Shown here in pieces: positions 29,101 through 35,975 of a stretch of 54,998 nt of DNA. Origin of the DNA: an uncultured Pirellulaceae bacterium (GTDB taxonomy: Bacteria; Planctomycetota; Planctomycetia; Pirellulales; Pirellulaceae); contig CALKCC010000105.1 of the NCBI GenBank assembly GCA_938082855.1, positions 1-54,998 of the forward strand, read 5' to 3'. The notes beneath the pieces are model-generated. The model saw only the letters and a program-made list of their open reading frames with translations, did no database searches and was not told the origin of the DNA. The first letter of the stretch is position 1. The number at the start of each line of letters is the position of its first letter. Made by a program: the position numbers and the translations under genes.

Positions 29101-30016
29101 TGGTCGTGCCTGGCATGTACAACATCGAGTTGGCCGAGACGGAGGTAAGGTTCAGTGGGAAGGTAGGATTCTTGCTGACACGATCGACCGAATTGAATCG
29201 GTGAGTACGAATCTGAACGAGACTGACTACGCAAGTCGGACCGTAGTAGAAATTGCGGCCGCTAAGAAGAGTCTGGGGTGGTTCTTCCACGCGATTACGG
29301 CAGAGACCTGGATGTTGAAAATGAAATTCAGGACAGCTCCTGGAACGTTTAATCGTGAAAAACTTGTGCAAGCCATGGGACTTAAAACGCTTAACGAAAT
29401 GGACGATCTTCCCGTCTATGGAAACGAGCCTCGCGTCAAAGTTAAAAAACGGTCGCAATGGCAGGAAATTGAAATTCGCGCCCATAGTTTTGAAGAGATT
29501 GATACACCGGCGTATTGGGAGTTTCTAGAAACAGCGGTACAGGCTTTTGAGGAATTTACAGGCGGGACAGGGAAACAGAAGATTGAGAAATCTCCCTGGA
29601 AGTCCAATGGCCAAAAGTGGCATTTCTCGACCAAAGGATTTACGCCCGGACACAAGCGGCAATGGAAAATGGAAGTTTGGGAAGACTTGTATCAGTTAAT
29701 GCAGGATGTCATCCCGGATGGTAACTTCCTATGGAATAACAAAGTGCTCGTGCATTTATATTTGCCTGGTGGTCGGACACCCTGGCTAACCGTACAAACT
29801 AAAAAAGCAGATGCACTCGTCCTGAATATCAATTGCCCAAAAGGCCTGATGACGGCAGGACGGATTGCCGAGTTTGGAAATCGTCGGGACTTTGATTCCA
29901 CGTCAGCCAAAAAAGATGTCGCTCGGATTTTCTTCAATAAGTCGGAGGATATCTATTCCAGTGATTTGGAGAGTTATCTTCGAAGCCTACTGGCTGAATT
30001 GCAGGAGGCGGAATGA
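23180..30016 (+). CDS. uvrA: tandem-fused UvrA with four ATPase domains and a duplicated C-terminal extension
   Basis: UvrA recognises DNA damage and loads UvrB in nucleotide excision repair. The usual protein is about 940-980 aa and works as a dimer. This one is 2278 aa and holds two complete UvrA copies in one frame. Walker A motifs are near residues 33, 659, 1008 and 1624 (GVSGSGKSS twice, GPSGSGKTS, GPSGSGKSS). ABC signatures are near 507, 849, 1468 and 1813; the third reads LSNGEAQR instead of LSGGEAQR. Zinc modules are present in both halves (CTDC...CSGC, CEAC...CPVC; CEGC...CNSC, CDAC...CETC). The second copy begins near 977 (ITSIRVRGAKQHNL). After about 1910 comes an extension of some 370 aa with an internal duplication: MPWKTDGRAWHVQH near 1968 and SPWKSNGQKWHFST near 2137. 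The ATG at 23180 has no clear ribosome binding site. Confidence 0.96.
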   Translation: MQASDIKIQGAREHNLQEVDVVLPRNQLICLTGVSGSGKSSLAFDTLFAEGQRRYVESLSSFARQFLGQMPKPDVDHISGLSPSISISQKTAGRNPRSTVGTITEVYDFLRVLYARVAKGYCPHCENPITAQTREQIISHILQLDDGSAVSVLAPVIRGQKGEYRDLFEDLLKQGFIRARVDGQICDLTNPPMLQRNFRHDIEVVVDRLKISEKVRPRLGEAVEQALKLGEGSLIIVPAGETAKDKVYSSDYACTDCQVSFAAPTPQLFSFNSPQGMCSGCNGLGKMFSFDPDLLVPNPDKSFMDGAVEVIGNHKKMGRWRRHIYRGVASTLARKHDWDESYMLDTPWKDLCQEAKDALLWGTGDLHITYTWRGGRSPLKYGGTYDGIIPEHKEKYASSRSKPHQRKLERYMNTIHCPQCDGQRLVDQARHMRLHSRHDRFSQQPELSLPEVCQLSVNQAVEFFSDLKLDKNSTLVAEDALKEIRARLGFLLNVGLGYLTLDRTAPTLSGGEAQRIRLAAQIGSGLVGVTYILDEPSIGLHARDNDRLINTLLNLRDVGNTVVVVEHDEDTMRAADYIVDFGPGAGIEGGEIVARGKLDDIRQQARSVTGQFLAGTREIETPEQRRPQAGDTLKIVGARHNNLKGIDVEFPLANFICVTGVSGSGKSSLINDILADGLRRELNGAESIPGVHMDMLGTEHLDKMIAIDQSPIGRTPRSNPVTYIKVFDDIRKLFVQMPDAKRRGYKPGRFSFNVKGGRCEACEGNGKNKLEMDFLADIWVQCPVCVGKRFNRETLQIQFKGHSISDVLELDVRQAMELFENIPKIYDKLKTLSDVGLDYLKLGQASPTLSGGEAQRIKLARELVRKSTGQTIYVLDEPTTGLHFADIELLLKVLHGFVERGNTVIVVEHNMDVIKTADWVIDLGPDGGEGGGQLVVAGTPEEVAACEESETGSALYRVLHKLPNDQIDLDGDRQVAEEITSIRVRGAKQHNLKLVDADISREKMTVFSGPSGSGKTSLAMDTIYAEGQRRYVESLSSYARQFIGQTQKPRLDHIDGLSPAVAIEQKNLGHTPRSTVGTVTEIYDYLRILMARMGTPHCPDCEIPVGTQTSDQIVDKILAEAEGTRLYLLAPVNRESGQQYSALWDEIRQSGFIRVRVDGTTYNLEDIPELDRRVSHEVEVVVDRITVRDKDRSRIAESVESALQIGQGVLNVAYAEKKLEEAQWRIKTHSQHLACEGCGRSFEQLSPHHFSFNSQLGWCNSCEGLGTQRGANPAALLNDTHATLLDGAIALWPDLENKTAYAMMESLLEGLQIDAGSRFVDLRAATRRKILHGTGEQWFEVQVPGKGKKAGPRFKFQFKGLYPALAEASRVSPSLRTKLEHLVDEVECSTCGGSRLREDAAAYQLQATTIDHLCSTPLDQLLDLINGWKLTKRQQTIAGELLREVRERLEFLNEIGLHYLTLHRPSASLSNGEAQRIRLASQLGSGLCGVLYVLDEPTIGLHPRDNTRLLRALHKLRDLGNTLLVVEHDREIIEGSDYLCDFGPGSGKHGGNIVAQGTPKQLAKRKTSLTGPYLSGTKAIAIPSNRRPVRLKSGQQQSLKVIGARHHNLKNVDFEIPLGTLTAVTGPSGSGKSSLVDGILYTALARKLHRAAGIPGAHDRIAGIEYINKVIRVDQNPIGNSPSSNPATYTGLFDLIRTLFSQLPDAKLRGYTGRRFSFNVPGGRCDACDGYGQKCIEMHFLPNVWVKCETCEGKRYNPDTLAVKFRGHSISDVLEMTAAEAVLLFDNIPKIRRILQMLCDVGLDYVALGQPAPTLSGGEAQRVKLAAELSRPDTGQTLYLLDEPTTGLHFDDIAKLLDVLHRLVDLGNTVVVIEHNLDLIKTADWVVDMGPEAGFAGGQIVQIGTPEDLSAYAQQNSASKQALPSHTGEALIPVIAAGPYQERQEYDPHAEQTTEEDVEISEIGKEISMPWKTDGRAWHVQHRVGRDGGKVQWEGRILADTIDRIESVSTNLNETDYASRTVVEIAAAKKSLGWFFHAITAETWMLKMKFRTAPGTFNREKLVQAMGLKTLNEMDDLPVYGNEPRVKVKKRSQWQEIEIRAHSFEEIDTPAYWEFLETAVQAFEEFTGGTGKQKIEKSPWKSNGQKWHFSTKGFTPGHKRQWKMEVWEDLYQLMQDVIPDGNFLWNNKVLVHLYLPGGRTPWLTVQTKKADALVLNINCPKGLMTAGRIAEFGNRRDFDSTSAKKDVARIFFNKSEDIYSSDLESYLRSLLAELQEAE

Positions 30017-30663
30017 TGTCATTGATCGATCCCACCATGCTGTTCCGGTTTTCCGTTCCTTGCCTCAAAGTGAGCAAGCCATGGGGAGCGACGGGCGTAA
30101 ATTTGACACCTAGGTATGCTCTTCCATCGCTTCAGGAATTGAGTGGTCGGGAAGAATATGCTGACGTCAGGATTGGTTGGAACAATAAAGGGATCTTTGT
30201 GCAGGCAGAGGTTACTGGGAAGGAGCAGGCGTTATGGTGCCGAGATTCTCGAGTCGAAGACAGTGACGGCCTGCATCTGTTTATTGACACGCGTGATACT
30301 CACACTATCCATCGTGCCAATCGTTTCTGCCATTGGTTTACTTTCATGCCCGAGGGAACAGGTACTCGGAGAACTGATCCTCTGGCAGCTCATTTGGAAA
30401 TCAACCGAGCTCGGGAAAATCCAACTCTGGTTCGAGGCGATCGACTATCGGTTTATGCGCAGACCAAGAAAAATGGCTACCTCATTCGTGGTTTCATCCC
30501 AGCAGATTGCTTAACTGGATTTGACCCGTCAGATTATCCACGACTTGGCTTTAGCTATGCCGTGGTGGATCGTGAACTGGGCTGGCAAACATTTACGGTG
30601 GGACCAGAATATCCTGTCCAGGAGGATCCAACTTTGTGGGGTACGTTGGAGCTGGAAGGATAA
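30013..30663 (+). CDS. CBM9/DOMON-like beta-sandwich protein
   Basis: A 216-aa protein whose ATG overlaps the uvrA stop by four bases, so it is translationally coupled to it. The stretch DVRIGWNNKGIFVQAEVTGK followed by DSDGLHLFIDTRD and FCHWFTFMPEG fits the family 9 carbohydrate-binding module-like (DOMON-related) sandwich, and YLIRGFIPADCL with LGFSYAVVDRELG continues the pattern. No signal peptide is visible, which is unusual for a sugar-binding module and suggests a cytoplasmic ligand or a partner of the fused UvrA. Its function is not known to me. Confidence 0.7.
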   Translation: MMSLIDPTMLFRFSVPCLKVSKPWGATGVNLTPRYALPSLQELSGREEYADVRIGWNNKGIFVQAEVTGKEQALWCRDSRVEDSDGLHLFIDTRDTHTIHRANRFCHWFTFMPEGTGTRRTDPLAAHLEINRARENPTLVRGDRLSVYAQTKKNGYLIRGFIPADCLTGFDPSDYPRLGFSYAVVDRELGWQTFTVGPEYPVQEDPTLWGTLELEG

Positions 30664-30667
30664 CGCC

Positions 30668-30910
30668 ATGGAGTATGAAGTGGTGGTGCCGGAGATGGAT
30701 TTACCGACAGCTACGCTAACACTATCTGGTTGGCTGGCAAACTCAGGTGACCAGGTTGAGTCGGGCTCCCCACTTTGTGAGGTTTGTGCCGGAGATATTC
30801 TCGTGGAAATTGCAGCCAGGCACGAGGGGATTTTTCATCGCAGCCTTCTGGAAGTTGATGAGAGTCTTACCGTTGGTATGCCGCTGGGTGTGATCGAGAT
30901 TTCAGAGTGA
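30668..30910 (+). CDS. lipoyl/biotinyl-like domain protein without the acceptor lysine
   Basis: An 80-aa protein starting at the ATG at 30668, four bases after the preceding gene. It matches the lipoyl-domain pattern over its whole length: VPEMDLPTATLTLSGWL, NSGDQVESGSPLCEV, then AARHEGIFHRSLLEVDES and VGMPLGVIEIS. The loop that normally carries the modified lysine (ETDKA) reads CAGDI here, and the whole protein has no lysine at all, so it cannot be lipoylated or biotinylated in the usual way. It may be a scaffold or a protein-interaction module. It is the third gene of the uvrA unit and converges on smpB. Confidence 0.75.
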   Translation: MEYEVVVPEMDLPTATLTLSGWLANSGDQVESGSPLCEVCAGDILVEIAARHEGIFHRSLLEVDESLTVGMPLGVIEISE

Positions 30911-30918
30911 GAGCCGGT

Positions 30919-31410
30919 TTAACGGCCTCGCATTGCACGATCCAGTCCGCGTTGTGTGTCTTGTTTCCGCTTGGCCTGTCGTTTGTCGTGGACCTGCTTT
31001 CCTTTACATAGTCCCAACAGCACTTTGCAAATTCCACGATGATTGAAGTACATCTTGAGTGGAACCAGCGTATGTCCAGACTCGCGAGCCTTGTCAGCGA
31101 ATTTTCGTCTCTCAATCTTGTGCATCAAAAGTTTGCGTTCGCGACGTGGATGGTGATTGAGGTGAGAGGCTTGCTTGTATTCCGGAATGTCACAGCCGAC
31201 CAAGTAAACATCCCTGTCTTTAACTCGTGCATAGGCTTCTGCCAGTGAGACTTTGCCTTCACGCAGGCTCTTAACTTCACTCCCCTGGAGCACAATGCCA
31301 CACTCCAACGTATCAATGACGTGGTATTGATGGCGGGCTTTACGATTCTCAGCAATATGGCTGGTCCGTTGCTCCGGCTCGGCGTTTTGCTTGTTCTTTT
31401 TCTTACCCAT
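30919..31410 (-). CDS. smpB: SsrA-binding protein SmpB
   Basis: SmpB binds tmRNA and brings it to stalled ribosomes for trans-translation. The 163-aa protein has NRKARHQYHVIDTLECGIVL, QGSEVKSLREGKVSL, IPEYKQASHLNHHPRRERKLLMH and the basic C-terminal tail KGKQVHDKRQAKRKQD that enters the mRNA channel. An extra Lys/Gln-rich stretch of about 17 residues precedes the conserved start; the ATG at 31410 is the only start in reach. tmRNA itself is not seen in the window. The gene converges on the uvrA group with 8 bases between stops and is divergent from lipB. Confidence 0.97.
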   Translation of the reverse strand: MGKKKNKQNAEPEQRTSHIAENRKARHQYHVIDTLECGIVLQGSEVKSLREGKVSLAEAYARVKDRDVYLVGCDIPEYKQASHLNHHPRRERKLLMHKIERRKFADKARESGHTLVPLKMYFNHRGICKVLLGLCKGKQVHDKRQAKRKQDTQRGLDRAMRGR

Positions 31411-31544
31411 CGGGGCATCAGCGTGAAAGAGGATACAATAGTCTGCTGCATTAATAATGCTTTAGACAGCATAGCTGGCAATGAAGAAAGTCGCTAGCAG
31501 GCAAGTTTATTCACGCTTTAGTTGGGTTAGAAAATAGGATCGTC

Positions 31545-32270
31545 ATGTTTAGTCGTGAAGCGTCCAAAATGTCATTTCATATGCTGGGCAAAATCTCGCT
31601 AAAGAAGTATCTCGGCTTGCAGCAACGGCTGGTCGAGGAATTGAGCTATGCGTCCGACCGCATTCAAGTCATTTTGTGCGAACACCAGCCAATCATTTCC
31701 GTTGGTCGGATGGGGACGCATGCAAATATTCGCCTACAGCCAGACCGTATGCGTGCGGGCAAACTAGAGGCTCAATGGGTTGCTCGAGGTGGCGGGTGTA
31801 TCTTGCATCGCCCGGGACAGCTAGCTATCTATCCATTGATCCCGATGCATTGGTACGAGATGACGCCGGGCCGAGTGGTGCGACTGGTTCAGCAGGCAAT
31901 CGCAGAAGGCTTGCAGGAATTGTCATTCACTCCATTGTGTTATCCAGAAGATCATCACATTTGGGGGCGGACGGGGTTGCTGGGAGTAACGGCGATGGCC
32001 GTCCGACGTGGAGTCAGTTGTTTTGGCGCCTATTTAAATGTGGAACCGGAAATGCGAGATTACGGATATATTGATGCAGTCTCTCAATTACCTAAGGATC
32101 AATCGCGCAGAACGATGAGTTCCCTGCTGGCCGAACGGAGGCAGGTTGTTAGAATGTCAGAAGTCCGGTCTGCAATGGTACAGGCATTTGCCGATGTATT
32201 CGAATGTCGCGACTACCACATGCATACCGGTCATCCAATGCTAAAGTCACTCAGCGGTGAATGGGAATAA
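31545..32270 (+). CDS. lipB: LipB-like octanoyltransferase family protein lacking catalytic Lys and Cys
   Basis: LipB moves octanoate from acyl carrier protein to lipoyl domains by a Cys/Lys mechanism. This 241-aa protein keeps the fold signature: EHQPIISVGRMG, ARGGGCILHRPGQLAIYPLI and AVRRGVSCFGAYLNVE. Aligned by eye to E. coli LipB, the lysine in the GxKI(A/C) motif is Leu (GLLGVTAMAVRRG) and the Cys of NPCG is Val (YIDAVSQ). Both classical catalytic residues therefore seem lost, although a Cys is present four residues after the RRG (GVSCFG). It is directly upstream of lipA with a 3-base gap. It may be an alternative octanoyltransferase or a non-catalytic partner. Confidence 0.8.
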   Translation: MFSREASKMSFHMLGKISLKKYLGLQQRLVEELSYASDRIQVILCEHQPIISVGRMGTHANIRLQPDRMRAGKLEAQWVARGGGCILHRPGQLAIYPLIPMHWYEMTPGRVVRLVQQAIAEGLQELSFTPLCYPEDHHIWGRTGLLGVTAMAVRRGVSCFGAYLNVEPEMRDYGYIDAVSQLPKDQSRRTMSSLLAERRQVVRMSEVRSAMVQAFADVFECRDYHMHTGHPMLKSLSGEWE

Positions 32271-32273
32271 CAA

Positions 32274-33188
32274 TTGGAATCACAAACATCCTTTCCAGAG
32301 CTTCCGATCGTAGAAGGACCAAGTCCTTCCACCAGGCGTCAGCGTCTGCCCGAATGGTTGCGGCGTGAAGTCCCCAAGGGCAACGTGAATCATTTCACTC
32401 AAGGCTTAATGGAAGAGCTCGGGTTAGAGACGGTTTGCGATAATGCAAAATGTCCTAACCGAATGGAGTGTTACTCTCAGCTGACAGCAACCTTTATGAT
32501 TCTGGGCAATGTCTGCACTCGCCCCTGTGGATTCTGTGCAGTTGGCCGAGGGAAACCTGAAGCCTTGGAATCGGATGAACCACAGCGTGTCGCAGAAGCC
32601 GCTCATCGTCTGGGCCTCAAACATGTGGTGATTACCTCAGTAACCCGTGACGATTTGGAAGACGGTGGTGCTGAGCATTATTTCCAATGTGTTACCGAAA
32701 CTCGACAGAAGACCGGTGCCACCATTGAAGTGCTGACTCCGGATTTTGTTGACAATCTGCCAGCGTTGGACCGAGTCATTGAGTCGGCTCCGGAAGTGTT
32801 CAATCACAATGTGGAAACGGTTCCCCGCCTGTATCGCAAAGTGCGTGGGCCGAAGTCTCGTTATAGCTGGACACTAAGTATGCTTAGCCGGATTAAAGAA
32901 CTAAATCCGGAAATCAAAACCAAGAGTGGTTTGATGTTAGGCTTGGGGGAAACTCACGATGAACTCTTTGATGTTCTAGCAGACCTAAGAGAACATGATG
33001 TCGATTTCCTGACGTTGGGGCAGTACCTCCAGCCCGGCGAAAAGTATCTACCGGTCGTTCGCTACATTCCTCCGGAAGAATTCAATTATCTTGGTGACTA
33101 CGCGAAAAAACTGGGATTCAAAAAAGTCGCCAGCGGCCCATTCGTCCGGAGTAGTTACCACGCCAGAGACATGGCCGAAAACATTTAG
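32274..33188 (+). CDS. lipA: lipoyl synthase
   Basis: LipA inserts two sulfurs into octanoyl groups to make lipoate. The 304-aa protein has both iron-sulfur sites: the auxiliary cluster Cys 55, 60 and 66 (VCDNAKCPNRMECY) with the C-terminal RSSYHA, and the radical SAM motif CTRPCGFC (Cys 81, 85, 88). VITSVTRDDLEDGGAEH and SGLMLGLGET are also typical. The start is the TTG at 32274, three bases after the lipB stop; no ATG precedes the conserved domain. All catalytic residues are intact, in contrast to the adjacent LipB. The stop TAG is part of octamer array A7. Confidence 0.97.
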   Translation: MESQTSFPELPIVEGPSPSTRRQRLPEWLRREVPKGNVNHFTQGLMEELGLETVCDNAKCPNRMECYSQLTATFMILGNVCTRPCGFCAVGRGKPEALESDEPQRVAEAAHRLGLKHVVITSVTRDDLEDGGAEHYFQCVTETRQKTGATIEVLTPDFVDNLPALDRVIESAPEVFNHNVETVPRLYRKVRGPKSRYSWTLSMLSRIKELNPEIKTKSGLMLGLGETHDELFDVLADLREHDVDFLTLGQYLQPGEKYLPVVRYIPPEEFNYLGDYAKKLGFKKVASGPFVRSSYHARDMAENI

Positions 33189-33364
33189 CCATTTAGCCAT
33201 TTAACCAGTTGGCCATTTGACAGTTAGACAATTAAACAGTTAGACAATTGTCAGTTTTTACAATTGGGCAGTTGGACAGTTGGACCGTTATCAGTTTTTA
33301 TAATTGGCAATTGGGAAATGTAAAAATGTCCATTGATACATGGTTAAATGGCTAATTAGCTTAA
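33184..33364 (+). repeat. octamer array A7 (full-length form)
   Basis: Starts in the lipA stop (ATT TAG CC) with TTAGCCAT units, TTAACCAG, TTGGCCA, then TTAGACAA/TTAAACAG, the core TTGTCAGTTTTTACAATTGG, TTGGACAG/TTGGACCG, and a right end AATGTCCATTGATACATGG followed by TTAAATGGCTAA. The right end is the reverse complement of the left-end units. Confidence 0.95.
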
Positions 33365-33518
33365 TGAGATTGTCCGTTCCGCCTTCGCCGTTCAGGCTTT
33401 GGCGGATAAGCTCCGTCCTCCGCTACAGAAACAGGGAGCTTGTCCGTCGTAGTCCGTAGGACGAAGTCGGATCAAGGACTTACAATAAAACTGCGTAGGC
33501 CGAACGGCCGAAGCACCT
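33365..33518 (+). repeat. element B, copy 3 (diverged)
   Basis: Shares TTGTCCGTTCCGCCTTCGCC, GGATAAGCTCCGTCCTCCGC, GGGAGCTTGTCCGTCGTAGT with CCGTAGGACGAAGTCGGA, and GGCCGAACGGCCGAAGC with copies 1 and 2. A 26-base insertion (about 33472-33497) separates the hairpin from the GGCCG end. It lies between two near-identical array copies. Confidence 0.88.
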
Positions 33519-33519
33519 T

Positions 33520-33685
33520 ATTCAGTTGGCCATTTGACAGTTAAACAGTTAGACAATTGTCAGTTTTTACAATTGGGCAGTTGGACAGTTGGACCGTTGT
33601 CAGTTTTTATAATTGGCAATTGGGAAATGTAAAAATGTCCATTGATACATGGTTAAATGGCTAAATGGTTAATTGGTTAAATGTT
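33520..33685 (+). repeat. octamer array A8 (full-length form)
   Basis: Almost identical to A7 from TTGGCCATTTGACAG to TTAAATGGCTAA; it lacks exactly one 8-bp unit (TTAGACAA) near the left and ends with three further inverted units (AATGGTTAATTGGTTAAATG). A7, element B and A8 fill the 560-base gap between lipA and the ABC transporter; the last 60 bases hold only its leader. Confidence 0.95.
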
Positions 33686-33748
33686 CAACCTTCTTATGTG
33701 CTAAATTTGTATGAATCTCCGTTTAGTTTTTAATCTCAGCCATTGTTC

Positions 33749-34438
33749 ATGCTTAATATTTGGAACTTAAAGAAATCGTTTCCCCAACCCGACGGCGGGC
33801 GTCTGGAGGTTCTGGATATTCCCAGTTTTGAAGTGGCCGAAGGTGAACAGGTCGTTTTGGTTGGCCGCAGTGGTGGCGGTAAAACCACACTGCTTCATAG
33901 TATCGCCGGAATCACCTCGGTGGACTCGGGAGTGATTCATTTTTTAAATCAGAATCTGGTTGAGTTTTCCGAATCAATGCGGGACCGCTTTCGGGCTAGA
34001 AATATGGGTTACGTATTCCAAACGTTTAACCTATTGCCTGCTTTTACGGCGCTCGAAAATGTCTTGCTGGGAATGACATTTGCTCAAGGCCGGCAGGATC
34101 GTGATTATGCCAATTTCCTATTGGATCGAGTCGGACTTTCCCATCGCTTGGATCATAAACCCGAACAAATGAGTGTTGGTGAGCAGCAGCGTGTCGCAGT
34201 TGCTCGAGCGCTTGCCAACCGTCCGCGGTTACTATTGGCGGATGAACCAACGGCAAATATTGACCCGTCCAATCAACAGGGGATTGTGGATCTAATAAAA
34301 GATTCATGTGCTGAGTTTAATATTGCTCTCGTATTAGTAACTCACACGATGGAAGTTGCAGAACAATTTGAACGTATTGATCGATTGGAAGATATAAATC
34401 TACTCGCTAATCCTGCATCGGAAAGGGAGTCTTCATGA
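33749..34438 (+). CDS. ABC transporter ATP-binding protein (LolD/MacB type)
   Basis: A 229-aa ATPase started at the ATG at 33749 (a TTG two codons upstream is also possible). Walker A GRSGGGKTT (residues 39-47), Q-loop YVFQTFNLLPAFTALENV, signature MSVGEQQRVAVARAL (about 140), Walker B LLLADEPTANID (about 163) and the switch His in LVTHTMEVAEQF are complete. It overlaps the permease gene by four bases (ATGA), so the two are coupled. With FtsX-type permeases such ATPases drive lipoprotein extraction, macrolide/virulence export or, in the Zrg system, metal uptake. Confidence 0.94.
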   Translation: MLNIWNLKKSFPQPDGGRLEVLDIPSFEVAEGEQVVLVGRSGGGKTTLLHSIAGITSVDSGVIHFLNQNLVEFSESMRDRFRARNMGYVFQTFNLLPAFTALENVLLGMTFAQGRQDRDYANFLLDRVGLSHRLDHKPEQMSVGEQQRVAVARALANRPRLLLADEPTANIDPSNQQGIVDLIKDSCAEFNIALVLVTHTMEVAEQFERIDRLEDINLLANPASERESS

Positions 34439-35958
34439 GTCTTTTGACGATTGCCTTTCGAAGTATAAAACAAAGGCTGTTTTCCTCCACGCTCACCATG
34501 ATCTCGATGGCATTAGGTGTCACGTTAGTAGTCGGTGTGCTGGCGATTTTTGGAATTGTTCAGCAGTCGTTTAATGCGAACGCGACGCTCGGCTACAACA
34601 TGGTCATTGGTGCCAAGGGTGGTAAGCTTCAACTCGTTCTTAACTCGGTCTACTATCTAAGTGAACCCATCGAGAATATTCCCTACGAATATTTTCTGGA
34701 ATACAAATCCCAGGAAGTGCGTGAGCAGGAATACAGCGGTTCCTATTCCTATAAAGCCGTGCAACATCAACAGGTGGCTCGAGCAACACTTGCAGCTGCG
34801 GGAGCAGGACTCCATTCTCCGGTAACAGTTATCGCTGCCTTGGCGGCTGATGCATCAGTACAGAAGCAGATTGATACGCTCTATCCGTGGAAGCGAGTCG
34901 GTAAATATGCGGCTTTCACAGACTTTGCCATCCCCTTGTGTTTGGGGGATTACGTTGGCCCCTACCGAGTTGTCGGGACGACTCCCGAGATGTTTGATCT
35001 CCTGCGTCATGGAAGTGAAGCGCAGTACGAATACGAAATGCGGGGAGACGGTCGCAATTTTGAACATTTCAATCAGGACAACGGATACTTTGAAGCCGTG
35101 GTCGGCTCAGCGGTTGCTAACGATCGCGGGTTAGCTGTAGGGGATACTATTAATCCTTCTCATGGATCGGAAGAAGGGGATCAACACGCCACCAAATTCC
35201 AAGTTGTTGGAGTGCTCGAGGCGACAGGGACTCCGAATGATCGCGCTGTCTTCATTAATATGGAAGGTTTCTATCGGATGAGTGATCATGCGAAGCCTTT
35301 GGAAAATGAGGACGCTTTTGGAACGGATCAGCAGGCTCACAAGATTACAGATGCAAACTATATCCTGCCTGTTGAAAAGCGCGAAGTCACTGCGATGTTG
35401 GTTCGTATGGATCCACTTTATTCGGTTGGCATTGAGAATCAGGTCAACGAAGGTAATGTCGCTCAAGCAGTCTTTCCGATTATTGAAATCCGGCGTCTCT
35501 TGGATTTCTTTGTGAGTCCGGTCAAAACGCTGTTAATGGTACTGACCGTGCTGATCTGTTTTGTATCAGGCGTTAGTATCCTCGTCAGTATCTACAATTC
35601 GATGAACGAGCGTCGGAGTGAGATTGCGGTGTTACGAGCTCTCGGGGCCAGACGGGGAACGGTTTATACCATTGTTCTTTTAGAATCGATGCTGCTGTCA
35701 TTCATGGGAGGAATTCTGGGATTCCTCAGTGGACATGCTCTGATTGCAATGTGCAGTGGAGTGATCGAAGCAAAGACGGGTGTTCAGGTGGGCTTCTTTG
35801 ATTTCGCTCCGCCTATTCCTCTGCCCATTCCAATCGTTGGTTCGATTTCATCAGAATTTCTGCTCATTCCCGGATTGATCCTGTTGGCAGTGTTTGTTGG
35901 GTTCATACCGGCTACCAGTGCTTATAAGACAGATGTCTCTAAATCGCTTGGTAAATAA
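34435..35958 (+). CDS. FtsX/MacB-type ABC permease
   Basis: A 507-aa permease with one N-terminal helix (LTMISMALGVTLVVGVLAIFGIV), a large extracytoplasmic domain (about residues 45-340) and three C-terminal helices (LLMVLTVLICFVSGVSILVSIY; IVLLESMLLSFMGGILGFLSG; FLLIPGLILLAVFVGFIPA). The coupling sequence ERRSEIAVLRALGARRG between the second and third helix is typical of FtsX-domain permeases. Start overlaps the ATPase stop. The substrate is not evident from the permease; the downstream DUF3299-like genes suggest a metal-related role. Two small hairpins follow the stop. Confidence 0.93.
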   Translation: MSLLTIAFRSIKQRLFSSTLTMISMALGVTLVVGVLAIFGIVQQSFNANATLGYNMVIGAKGGKLQLVLNSVYYLSEPIENIPYEYFLEYKSQEVREQEYSGSYSYKAVQHQQVARATLAAAGAGLHSPVTVIAALAADASVQKQIDTLYPWKRVGKYAAFTDFAIPLCLGDYVGPYRVVGTTPEMFDLLRHGSEAQYEYEMRGDGRNFEHFNQDNGYFEAVVGSAVANDRGLAVGDTINPSHGSEEGDQHATKFQVVGVLEATGTPNDRAVFINMEGFYRMSDHAKPLENEDAFGTDQQAHKITDANYILPVEKREVTAMLVRMDPLYSVGIENQVNEGNVAQAVFPIIEIRRLLDFFVSPVKTLLMVLTVLICFVSGVSILVSIYNSMNERRSEIAVLRALGARRGTVYTIVLLESMLLSFMGGILGFLSGHALIAMCSGVIEAKTGVQVGFFDFAPPIPLPIPIVGSISSEFLLIPGLILLAVFVGFIPATSAYKTDVSKSLGK

Positions 35959-35975
35959 TGGTTTGCTAACTCTGA

